Source: Smittia aterrima
Taxonomy: Eukaryota > Arthropoda > Insecta > Diptera > Chironomidae
Reading direction: 5' to 3'
Length of the DNA: 64,000 nucleotides
Assembly: GCA_033063855.1 (NCBI GenBank)
Contig: CP093830.1
Location: forward strand, 6,820,854 to 6,884,853
Under the pieces are notes generated by a model, which saw only the letters and a program-made list of their open reading frames with translations, did no database searches and had not been told where the DNA came from. Positions 1 through 10,919 of this stretch are shown in pieces (position 1 is the stretch's first letter; the number at the start of each line of letters is the position of its first letter). A program made the position numbers and the translations under genes.

Positions 1-409
1 GAAAATATTTTCGCAGCGGATCATGTGACACATCTTCGTGCAGCTTTTCCATGTCGGCGGTGAATTTCTTCAAACCTTCTGACAGAACAGTTTGATAATC
101 CGATGAAGCTTCGATGTTATCATCGTTGTCCTCGGTTTCACTATCAGTGTCAATGTTATTTCCTCGCTTGATCTTCTTCAAGGATTCAAGAAGTCGCGAA
201 GAAATTGGAGTTCCAGGAACTGATAAGTCGAATCTTGTTTGCTCTGTTTTCTCAGTTTGTGCGATCGAAGGCTCCGAATCGCGTCGTTTCACTGAACCAT
301 TTCTCATCTCGTTAAGAAATCGAAATTTCGCTTGACGATTACGCTCTGCTATTTTATACTTCGAAGTCACGAGTTCATAAACGATCTGAGAATCCTTTTC
401 ACGACTCAT
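1..409 (-). CDS. Unknown acidic/charged protein, N-terminal part (runs off the left edge)
   Basis: An open frame runs from an ATG at 409-407 to base 1 without a stop, giving about 136 residues. It starts MSREKDSQIVYELVTSK and is rich in Lys, Arg, Glu and Asp. A basic N-terminal third is followed by a Ser/Asp/Glu-rich stretch (about residues 85-103, DTDSETEDNDDN) and then a segment near EGLKKFTADMEKLHEDV that looks helical. I see no signal peptide or membrane segment, so a nuclear or cytosolic protein is likely. I do not recognise the family. The ATG is the first in the frame, in a region where the opposite strand has no coding signal. The gene points away from the RhoGAP gene, whose first visible exon lies about 600 bases away, so the two may share a promoter region. 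Because the 3' part is missing, I cannot exclude that this is only a first coding exon. Confidence 0.6.
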   Translation of the reverse strand, partial: MSREKDSQIVYELVTSKYKIAERNRQAKFRFLNEMRNGSVKRRDSEPSIAQTEKTEQTRFDLSVPGTPISSRLLESLKKIKRGNNIDTDSETEDNDDNIEASSDYQTVLSEGLKKFTADMEKLHEDVSHDPLRKYF

Positions 410-1007
410 TACCGAGCTACAATGTAAGAGAATAATTAAGCGGCGATGCAAAGTTGAGGTCACATGACTTACAAGCCAACAAATTTGTATTATCTCTGTC
501 TATCTGCTCGCTGTTTAAATCACGAAAATTCACAAGCGACTGACTAGAATAACAACATCAGAGAAAACTCTTCTACACACAAATCTTTTTGTCATTCGGT
601 ATTTTCAAATTATTTCACTTCGTTTGTTGTTTGTCATATTGGTGCTCGCGACTGTTTGTGATAATTCGTTATTTAATCGATAAATTATCACATGACGATA
701 AAATCTTTTATCTAGATAACGTTGTGTGAGCTTCTAAGCCATCATTGAATGTTTGTAGATCAATCATTGAATGCTAAAAAGATTCAAAGAGAAAAACTTT
801 CGTTACTGCAACTTGGATGATGTATTCTCTATCAAGCGATGGGGGGATTACGTTAATGAACAATATTGATTTTGTCTTTTTCAATGCTGCTCAATGTTCG
901 ATCTAAAAATAAGCCTATTGTGCCCTTTTCTCGCCCGGTATGGGATAAAACCTTTTCATCACAACACAAACAATTTGTTTAATTTACGTTTTCTTTTTTA
1001 TTAATAG
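410..1007. other. Gap between two divergent genes; probable promoter or first-intron region
   Basis: About 600 AT-rich bases separate the start of the minus-strand gene from the first visible exon of the RhoGAP gene. The right end is an intron, because a pyrimidine-rich tract and TTAATAG acceptor precede base 1008. The first coding exon of the RhoGAP gene, which must supply the start codon and one base of the split codon, may lie here or outside the window. I could not choose one with confidence. Confidence 0.4.
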
Positions 1008-4000
1008 AGATTCAAGCTGCTGAAGCTATGAAGTGGCTACGAGAGGCGGGATTTCCTCAATATGCCCAAATGTATCAAGGTAAGTTAAAGATTTATTGGG
1101 GTGAACTGAAAGAAAGTTAAAGTCAACAATTGAGTGGGACTCTTTGACGTCACGGAATTTTCAAACAATCCCTAAAACAATTTACTTTGTAATTTAATGA
1201 AAAAGAGTTTTTGTTTCTGTCTGTAAACTTCCCAAACTCGAATGCATTGTTATAACGGAAGCAAAGCGTAATCAAATAGTTTTTTCTCTCTCTCAACATA
1301 GACGTAAGCTCACATGGTAAATTTATGATGGATACTCACTCATGTTTATAGAATTGAAACCGCCGTAAATAATTTCATTTTTCTATATTGAAAGAAAATT
1401 AAGTTTTCAGCTTCTCGTTTTCAATTTTACTGAATAAACAATATTTTTCTTTCTCTCGCATTCCCATTTCTCCGATATTTCTTAAATTGAAACAAACTCC
1501 ATTCAATTAAAAATTGAATTAAAAGCAACTGCAAGAAATTAAGACAAACTGAGTATGTGAAAGAAACGCGGCGAGAGAAACGCAAACTGGAAGTTCAGGG
1601 GAGGTTTTATTTAATCAACGTTTAAACAATATTTACAGTTTGTGTGTAACAATATTTTTAAGAATTTTATTTTCCTTTCGGTTTGGGGAGATTCAGTAAA
1701 TGATGTTAAACAACTTGTGACTTAAATTAAAATGTTTTTATTTTCGCTTCTCGTGTGGTAAAAAAAAACGATTTAACAGAAATTCAATGAGCCATTAAGA
1801 GCTTAATAAAGATGAAAAAAAGGCTAAAGGGATAAATTAGTCTCCGCTCTTTTCACTTTTTCCATTTTCGATGAGACAACAATGTGAGCTTTGCAGTCAA
1901 CATACTGCGATGTCCCAAATTCAAAAAAGAGGGAGAGACAAGACAATAATTGATGAATGAAGATTATTAAATTAGTTATCGATTCGATTTGCCTGTGTGG
2001 CAATGAAAATCCGATGAAAACAAAGAAACTCTCGAAGCGCAGTTGCAAAAGAAAAACTTTCACAAGCAGAAGAAAAGAAAGAGAGAAAGAAACTCTTTAC
2101 GCGCTAAATTTAAATTGAGATATTAAATTGCAATCATATTCATTCATACGGAGTATGTCGAGATGTATGCATGAGCGAGAGATAATTATGCAATTAATCA
2201 TTTCACATTATTTTTCTCCTTTTCTTGTTTTCCAGATCTTCAGTTTCCAATCGACTTGAGCTGTGTCGAGAAAGACCACCCGTTTCTCGAGAAGGATCAG
2301 TTACAAGCTTTGTATAGACGACTCGTGGTTCTCAATCGATCTGCCGCAATGCGTCTTGACGGACAATACAACCGGAACGTTAATGTATGTTGTAAATTTC
2401 AAAGATATAAATCTCTCTTTCATTTCTCCGGTGCGCCTCGTCTCGTCTCGCGATCGCTCGTTGAGTTTTCGTGAACCGATTTCATGATTGATGCTTCCAA
2501 TTAATGCTCAATGCACGGCCCGTCGCATCATCATTTATTTATATTTGAAGCTTTATGTTTGTGATTATGCGGCCAAAAGTGGTTGATGAAAGTGAATTAA
2601 ATCACTTGATGAGCTCGCTCAATCACTGATTGGGCAGCGGGAAAATGTCATTATCAATTTAAATTTGTACATCATCGGCTATTAGCATTTCGGGTGATGT
2701 AAAAGATTGAAGACATGTGGGGAGAAAACTTGTGGCGTCAGTTTATGGATGCTGCATTAATTTGCTTTGTGGATTAATTGACTTTTACTTTCCGTAAAGA
2801 GCGCCGAGCCTCATTTCGACTAATATTTATGGTCGTTACATGAAAGCTCACTTCTTAATGTTTTTTTTTCTTCTCGTTGCACAGACTTCGCGCTCTTCTG
2901 TGAGGAAAACTGTTATTACTTTAAAATTTATACTTTTTCGCAGCTTCGCGAATCTAACAAATTGTTGCCATTATTTTGTATTTGAATTTAAAAGCAAATT
3001 AAAGACGAAAGAAAAATGAGATTACCAAGAGCTCGATGGAAAAAAGCGACGACTGCAGCTACGAATTAATCAATAAGAGATTTTCACGACTCTCCCATTT
3101 GTTGTTCGCTTTGCTTGCCTCGTTAGTGATTTTTCAGAGGAGGCAAAAATGTAAGGCAGGCAGCTCTCGAGAATAATGACGAGGAAGTTTGAGTTTGATG
3201 AGTTGGAAAAGTAATTAGTAGTTTGTGATCAGATCAATTATTTCTTGACTCACGACTAAGCTTTGATTTTTAATTAACTCGACAAGCGCTTGAGAGAACT
3301 ATCTTGAAGAAAGAAAAGTGACTCAGTCGCCTTTCCATCACTGCTTCGGTGTCACAACACTTTAATTGTTTTCAGCTGAAAACATGAATTGCAATCCGAC
3401 GACTTTGAATTTCAATTTATTTCGCGCACTCGATGAATCATCGCGAACAACAGCAAAGCGCTCACGTGGCTCTCGCTTCGCGACGAACAATGAATATCCA
3501 CTTTATGGTTAAACAATTAACAGTTTTCTTCAGTCACAACTTCGACTTGAGATTGCCTCTAAGCTTTTATCTTTTAAGGAACATTGTGAAGCTGAAGCAA
3601 ATCGAACGATTGTTTTCTGTTAAATAGCAAAACGTCTATTTGCTTATTGTGAAGTGAATTTCTGTTACAGTTGAAACGACTCTTTATGAAACCACTCAAC
3701 GACATGCACAGTCAATGTTTATTCAAATGCTTCACAATTCGAGAGAACAATGTAATGACTCATGGATTTTTTTTCTTTCGTCTTCTGTCTCACTCGTCAC
3801 TTCTTAATTTCGCATGACAGTCAAATTAAACAACCAACCCTGACTTCAATGCTCGGAAAACAACATTAATTTGTAGCATTTGTGACGAAAGAGCTTTACC
3901 AACTCTCGTTACAAAATAATTTGACCCCAACAGTGGAAATGACTCTTCACATTTTTTTTTGCTGTTGCTTTGTCGATGATGATGATGTTGTTGAGCTTCG

Positions 4001-7000
4001 ACGTAAACAAATTGATGTAAGAGCTTATTTGGCATCCGATTCTCAAAGTGATTTCCCTCTTCAGTTAATTGAAACGGTAATTAACCGTATTTGGTGAGCT
4101 GCGAGCCTCATTTGCAATATTAATTAATTAATGCGAAATTCTCTCAACTTAAATATTATTACAATTATTTCAGTACTTGAGAAGTGTGAGCCGGAATGAG
4201 TCGTTTTAAAAGCGATTTATAATTTTGAAGGCTCTTTCTTTCTTTCTTTTATTCGCTCGATGCAACGAGCTGAGATAAATTAGCGATTATGCTTATAAAT
4301 AATAAACAATATCACAGAAAGAAAGGCGAGATTATGAAGAAATCTCATGGAATAATAGATTTATTTCATATGGGCGTTAGAATTATGAACGATCCGAGCC
4401 ACTACAATTTACCAATTGAGTCAACGAATTGGTAAATAAATTTGACTTAATTTTTAAGCTGATTTTCATTTCGAGATCGGAATTTCTATTTGAATTACAA
4501 TGAAAGAGAAGTGAATGCGTTCACATCAATTTTATATTTGATCATCAGAGTTTTTAGATTGTCATCGAACTCTATTGAAATTGAAAGACAAGTCAGAGTT
4601 ATTTTCGATGTGAAGTCATAATCTATGATTGCTGGTTTTAGCTGCGCGCTCTAAATACTCCGTAATCAAGAGAAAAATAAGCGTTTAGTCGTAATGAATT
4701 GTCGTTTAGGTCAGGGAGTGGAATTTATTTTGTTGAAGAGATTTAGAAATTTCTCAGAGCTCACCGAAGTTGATCGAAGCAACGTCGATCCCTGTCTCTC
4801 TTTTGCGCTACCTGAAATTATGTGTTTGAGTTGAAAAGGCGAAATATTAGCGGCGCAACTACACGACAGCAAATGAACTGATCATTAAGCGATCCAAAGC
4901 GTAGCACCAAGCAGTCTATCGAAACAGATTGCCATGTATACATAAAAAGGTTTATTTTCGCTGAAATTACATGGCGTATCATTCCCGTACGATCTCGTTC
5001 ACTTACTTCACTTCTCTCCTTCATTCAACTCATGTTTTGCGGCTCAAAACTGCGCGCGCGGCACATAATCTCAGATGCAATGCAGTGAGAGGTGCCTGCG
5101 AAGACGGCAAAACGAGCTCAGCGAGTGAAAAGTACGTTTTGTTGTAAAGTAGTTTTAGGCCACTAATGCGAGTGTGATATCATTAGAGATGGTCGTGTTT
5201 CTATCCTCCGCGCATTCAGCATTTGTAATTTATAGCCTTTCGAGATCAGTTGAAGAGGCTGGCGATGACGGAGAGTTATGATCCGGAAAGAGTTTCAACG
5301 AACGGCAGTCGAAGTTAATCCGAAAAATAGTTTTATTGCCGATCTTAAGTGAAGCATTGCTGGAGAAGAGTCGTAGCTTCTCTTGCCTCATCTTGCGACA
5401 CACAAAACAGAGAAAAAATTGTACAGTTGGTGAGCCTACGATCATAAATAAATTCTCAATATGTACAATTAAGAACTACGACGTTGTAGGAGGCGATGCT
5501 GTAAACAGCGTTCAGTGTTTTTACGAGCAATCTTTTATTGCGACCCGCGAGTGAAATGAAAGACCTTCTCATTAAGCTCTCTACGTTTCGAAATTATTAA
5601 ACGCATTGGGACGTTGTCGATGTCACCATATGCGAGCGTCGATGTGAAATCACCGAACCTTAAAGCTGAAAAATGGTTTCGATTCGTTGAATTACAAAAA
5701 TGTGTCAATAATTTAATGAGAAATATTTCGAGGTTTCGCGCTGCTGCATTTTTGCTTCTGCTGATCGATTTACTCTCTCTCTCCGTCAGTAAGTCTACCA
5801 GACTCAAATTAATTCATAAATGTCTGCGTAAACGGCTGCTTGACCTGCTTTAATGTCGATTGAGCTGCACGATGAGAAGAAACGATACAATGAAGGCAAG
5901 CTGAGTTGTTATTCAACCATTCGGTCAGTCAATAAATGAACAGATGACAGTCGAACAAAGATGAGAGAAAAATAAAAACTCCAAACATTTTTCTTTTTCG
6001 AGATCGCTCGCATCGAAGCGATAAAGGGTCACGCAGTCAATCATAATTAACATCTCAGTTGTAGGTGTTTAAACAGTGATCAATAAAACTGACAGCTTTA
6101 TTCGATTGCTGAATAGTTTTCATGTTACTACCGATTGGGCGAGACAAACGGTCTTATGCAGTTCACATGACGCGCGCCAAAGCCAATGGAAGGAGAAAGA
6201 GATATAAAAAATCGACTCCGCACGTTGAATGGCTTTCTAATGAATTCATTTTCCATTTTTCTTCGTCGAGTGTAGAAGCGTCGCGAGGACTCCGATGAAG
6301 ACGTTTGTGCTTTAAGCGAAAACTGGACATTTCAACCTGAGATTCGACGGTGGTCGCGGGTAGGTGACATGGGTCCGCTGTGCTTGAATCTGCCGAAGGC
6401 TGAGACTTCAAAGACGACATCGCGTGAATCGACGCCTGAAGAGTAAGGAAACATTTTAAATTGACTGTGCAATGTGTTACAAAAGTGTTAATTGAAAATT
6501 ATTCTCTCACTCTGCTTCCCTCGATGTTCGTCAATGACTTCTAATAGATTTGAAATCAAAGTGCCGCATGTGAAGTTGGTTACCGCCAATTATTTATCAG
6601 TGCCCCCCGCTGGCGTTCAAGTCGACAATTCGCAAGTCAGCTTGAAGCGAACGGGCAGTGAGCGACTGCGAGACAGTGCGAAGAACATTTTACGTCGTGT
6701 GGAGTCAATCAAGAGTCGACGAAAGAAGAAGAAGAATCGAGAGGGTGTCGTGATTAGTGGTCCAATGCAGTTGGATATTATGCAACTGCATCAACGATTC
6801 AACAGTCTCGCCACGAAAGACATCAAAGCCACGAGGTCAAACACAACATCTCCGTTACCGATGAGCCCCGTTGGCAATCCATCAACTCCATTGTTTTTGT
6901 TTACCGATCCGAAGATTTGCCCAGCAAGTGAAACGCACGCTGCGATGTTTGGACAACATCTTTCGCCTTACACGAAAGGTCATCCAGCATCGAGAACCAG

Positions 7001-9356
7001 TCCACTTCATTTCTTCTCAAAACCTTCAAAACCAGCTGATGATTCATCATCTTATTGTAGTGAAGTGAGTCAAGACTCAAGCAGTGGCAGTGCTGAGAAA
7101 AAGCTATCGCCACTGGGACGATATTTCCAGAAGAGTAAGAAATCAGATGAAACAGGCACGTACTCTGACTCAGAAGCATTTAGCGCCGCACGTCAGAAGA
7201 AGAAATCTCATAAAACACAAAAATCTAACACGCTCGTGCGAGGCGGGGGTGGCTCATTGAATTTGGGCCGTGACTCATCACTCCATCGGGAGAATCTTAA
7301 AGCGAAGAGAATCTTTCGATCACGAAGCGCTGTTAGGCATTCGTCGGATCAGCAACAACAACAACAGCGCGATAAGAGTCAGGAAGTTACATTGAGGGCG
7401 AAGAGTGGAGCGGCAGTGCAACGATGGCACAGTTTTCGTGCGCAGACGAACACGAAACGCGATTTTGCTGATGGTGAAGGCGTGTCACTATGCAAATTGA
7501 GTTGTGGGCAAATTGAAAAGCTGAGAAAGTTGGCTCTTGTCACATTAACGGGTTACATGGAGAGGTTGGTGATATTAACATAATTATTCATGTCTCTCTC
7601 TACTTATCGCTTGATTTATTGTCTAACTGCAGATATTGTCCAACGCACCGCACTGGCTGGAATTGGGAACTTCCTAAGTTCATAAAGAAAATCAAGACAC
7701 CTGATTACAAAGGTAAGGCGCGATTATTCAACGCGATTATGATAATTCAGTGCAAAGCCTGTTAAAATAAAACAAAAAGTTTCTTAGCTAAAAGCTTTGA
7801 GAGAGGTTCCATGCATTGACTCAAAGAAGGCTCTGTCAAATGAGCTTACGATAATCCAACTTGATTTAATGCAATTTTATTCGTTCGATCAACAGACAAA
7901 AAGGTTTTCGGCGTTCCATTTGCGATTGTCTTACAAAAAACTGGTCACACGTTGCCCAAAGGCATTCAGGCAGCGCTCACATGGCTGAAAATCAATGCAC
8001 TCGATCAAACTGGCATTTTCAGAAAGTCTGGCGTCAAATCCCGGATTGCAAAACTAAAGACAGCGATCGATCAAACGGATGACAACATCATAAAGATCTT
8101 TGAAGACCAGCAAGCGTTCGATGTCGCAGATGTCGTGAAACAGTATTTTAGGGATTTGCCGGAATCTCTTCTCACCACCAAACTTTCAGAAACATTCACA
8201 GCGATCTTTCAATATCTTCCACACGAAGTTAAGTTTGAAGCTTTGCAATCAGCAATTCTTCTTCTGCCAGACGAACATCGAGAGGTCCTTCTAATGCTTC
8301 TTGAGTTTCTCAGTCAAGTCGCTGAAAAGTCAGAGTACAATCAGATGTCAGCAAACAACCTTGCACTCTGCTTAGCTCCATCAATATTCCAAAACGGAGT
8401 TCACAGTAACACACCAACTGCGTCTCCTCGACGAAAGAAACCAACAGGCATTCCAGATGCTAAAGACCTTGACGAGAATCGAGCATCAACGCAATGTCTA
8501 ACTTTCCTAATTCAAAACTACAAGAGAGTTTATCACATTTCCAGTGATAAAATCATTCGCTGTAACTTCAGTTATATCGAAGAGTCGCGACCTGTGACGT
8601 TAGAGTCACTTGGAGACACAGTTCAACTATCGAATTGGAGATCTTATCTTTACGAATGTGTCAAAGCAACAGTCAAAGAAGGAAGAGAAAAGTCACGCGG
8701 TTGGATTTCTCTCAACTCATTCGACCCGAGCATTGAACTGTTTTACCGGAAGGTTGGCGACGGTCATCCGTTGAAACTTTGGAAGTGCGTAGCCGAGGTT
8801 GAAGCAAGTCCAATGGCAATTCTCACTCGAATCACGAAAGAGAGACATTTGTGGGACAAGCAATTACTGAAAATGAGAGTCGTTGAAGAGTTGGATGCAA
8901 ATAGCGATATCTTTCAATATGCTTGTAGCTCTGGCCATATCGTCACTGATTATTGTGTGCTACGGTAAGTTCATTCGCTAATTAAATATTTTAACATCTC
9001 ATCACGATTTGTCCTTCAGAACATCAAACGTTGATCTTCCGCGTGGTGCTTGCGTGACTGTTGAAATTTCGATAGAGCATCCAGGCGCGACCCTTCTTCT
9101 CAACGGCGTACGTGGAGTTGTGCTTGCTAGTCGATACTTGATTGAACCCTGCGGCAATGGAAGGTCAAAAATTATGCATTTGGCTCGTGTCGACACGAAG
9201 TAAGAAATCATTTTGCTTTGTTTTCTAGATTTCGTGACTAAACTGAATTTCTTTTTTAGGGGACGAACGAATGAGTGGTACAAGAACTTCGGTCACATTT
9301 GTGCGCTCAACCTGGCGAGAATTCGCGACGGACTGAAACCTAATCCGATAGATTAG
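1008..9356 (+). CDS. cv-c: DLC1/STARD family RhoGAP (SAM-RhoGAP-START), crossveinless-c orthologue; first exon not seen
   Basis: This is a GTPase-activating protein that switches off Rho at sites of actin and adhesion remodelling; the Drosophila and DLC1 relatives act in epithelial morphogenesis. Coding exons are 1008-1079, 2236-2384, 6276-6442, 6548-7564, 7633-7712, 7896-8964, 9020-9199 and 9260-9356, all in phase, giving about 942 residues before the missing N-terminus. Exons 1-2 encode the SAM domain (GFPQYAQMYQ, then DLQFPIDLSCVEKDHPFLE). Exon 3 carries the family motif KRREDSDED and WTFQPEIRRWSR. Exon 4 is a long Ser-rich linker with a short polyglutamine run. Exons 5-6 hold RhoGAP, with MERY and PDYK motifs before it and the arginine finger in GIFRKSGVKSR. 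From about residue 720 to the end lies the START domain (LESLGD, GWISLN, LWKCVAEVEASP), ending GLKPNPID. The start exon is unassigned. Family assignment is very secure. Confidence 0.93.
1080..2235 (+). other. Intron 1 of the RhoGAP gene
   Basis: The intron starts with the consensus donor GTAAGT and ends at TTTTCCAG. It is AT-rich with C/T runs. Short open frames exist on both strands but none shows a recognisable protein, so I see no nested gene. Confidence 0.75.
2385..6275 (+). other. Long intron 2 of the RhoGAP gene (about 3.9 kb), no nested gene seen
   Basis: The intron begins GTATGT and ends TGTAG. Phase is 0 on both sides, joining the SAM exon to the KRREDSDED exon. Its size is typical of an intron hosting enhancers or an alternative promoter. 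A locally GC-richer patch near 5040-5130 (GCGCGCGCGG) is a possible internal promoter, but no TATA or initiator can be assigned with confidence. Open frames of up to 90 codons here have no recognisable content. Confidence 0.6.
4407..4437. repeat. Perfect inverted repeat (11-bp arms, 9-base loop)
   Basis: ATTTACCAATT at 4407-4417 is the exact reverse complement of AATTGGTAAAT at 4427-4437. It lies inside long intron 2 of the RhoGAP gene and could form a small hairpin in DNA or RNA. In sequence this AT-rich, such short palindromes also arise by chance. Confidence 0.5.
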
Positions 9357-9638
9357 CTGAAATATTTTTAAGTGTGTTGATCAAAAAAAAAGATATTTTC
9401 TAATTGGTCGCTGAGTTACCTGAACTATTTCTCCTTTCGCAAAAACAAAACCACTGTGGGACCAGCCAGCCATTCAAGTGGATCATTCCGCTTTCCCTGA
9501 TGCTACGAATGAATCATTGAATACTCACAACCAACTAACAATTCGCCTTGAAATGATTTTTTCCTTGAACCAATACGTAATCGTTGATTAAGCTTTGCGA
9601 TTAAGATTCAGAGATGAAAGTTTTTTTCTTTGGAAGGA

Positions 9639-9644
9639 AATAAA
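9639..9644 (+). terminator. Polyadenylation signal of the RhoGAP gene
   Basis: AATAAA lies about 280 bases after the stop codon TAG (9354-9356). A second AATAAA follows within a few bases. It is the nearest strong signal on the plus strand, so it is the likely 3' end. Confidence 0.55.
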
Positions 9645-10919
9645 AAATAAAACTAGTCACTAAATGTCCTCACTCAGTTCATGCAACAACAATGGGTCTA
9701 AATGTTAATCAAGCTTCGATCGACAACAGATGAATCATTTGCTAATTAGCCCCTAATCTTACCAAATATATGTAATTAATTTAAAGAAAGAGAAAAATTA
9801 TTTAAGTTTGAAATGAAAATAAACAGATCTGTAAAAGTTAATTTTTCTTATAAATGCAAATCTTATTTTTCAGAATTCCATTTTTTTATTCGCAGATAAT
9901 TAAGTTTTTATTGTCGTCGACATCGTGTTTTTTTAGTTCAAGGATTGCAATTAAAGCTTGAAGAATTGACAGATGGAACGAATTAATTTTCAATTCCAAG
10001 CGACTCTCGTCACTGTCAAAAGATAGCGAAAAATTCCCGGCCTGAGCAAATATTTCGTCAGTGTCTGATACTCGGAATAATTTTTTTTTCAAACGAATTT
10101 GATATTCATCAGCAGAGAAGTTGTAAAATATAATCGTTGATCCGTATAACTTCCCACACACTTCTGTCAAATCTGTTTGTATCGATTTATGATTTATCAG
10201 CGACAAGATAATTAAATGTTTTGTAAAAGTAAAAGCCGAACAATTAGTTTTTGATAAGAAAGAAAAATTTATCGGTTTTCAGATAAGAATTTCTATATTA
10301 TTTTTTATGAGAAGTTATTTAATCAATCACTTAAAAAAAACCTTCAGTCGCGACAAAATTTGTTTTATACTTTTCTAGAAAATTTCATAAGAAAAAAAAG
10401 AATTCGCAAAACATAAAATCAGCGAGATCGAGGCTTAGATCAAGAGCTGTGTAAACAAATAAATCAGATAATCCAATTCTCAAGAACTTCCGCTTAAATT
10501 GTTTACATTTGAGAGTTCTGAAATTTAACGGCTTCTCTTGTTTGTGTTAGTGTTCAAATCCGAGACAAGCTTCGACTCTGAACGCACAAAAAATAAAAAG
10601 TGCGTTCAGTAATTTCAATAAATGGAAGAAAAATTTTACTGCAAATGTATTTGTTGGAATTTAATGGAAAAAGCTAAGCTTAAAATGCCAATTTCATTGA
10701 AAACTAATAGTTCAACAGTGCCTAAGAGTGTTTCAAGCATCCTGTAGTGTTAAAAATCGGGAGGAAGCCTCTTCGGAACCCGCAGAAACAAAGAAATTCA
10801 AGAAGAAAAAAATTATAAAAATATTCGATTGAGTGTATGTGGCAAAGAAGCAAGAAAGTGGAAAGTCTCAAAGTGTAATTGTATATTCTCGGCGCATCTT
10901 TTAATTTTAAGCCCGCAAA
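9645..10919. other. Intergenic region and probable 5' UTR/promoter of the zinc-finger gene
   Basis: This stretch is AT-rich. A minus-strand open frame at about 9886-10278 contains no methionine codon and has no clear splice acceptor, so I do not call it. The last few hundred bases before 10920 probably include the transcription start and leader of the zinc-finger gene, but I cannot place the start. Confidence 0.4.

Noticed and set aside
9886..10206. Minus-strand open frame of about 106 codons between the RhoGAP and zinc-finger genes
   Set aside because: It begins with TTG, the whole open stretch back to about 10278 has no ATG, and no clear acceptor precedes it. I see no recognisable domain.
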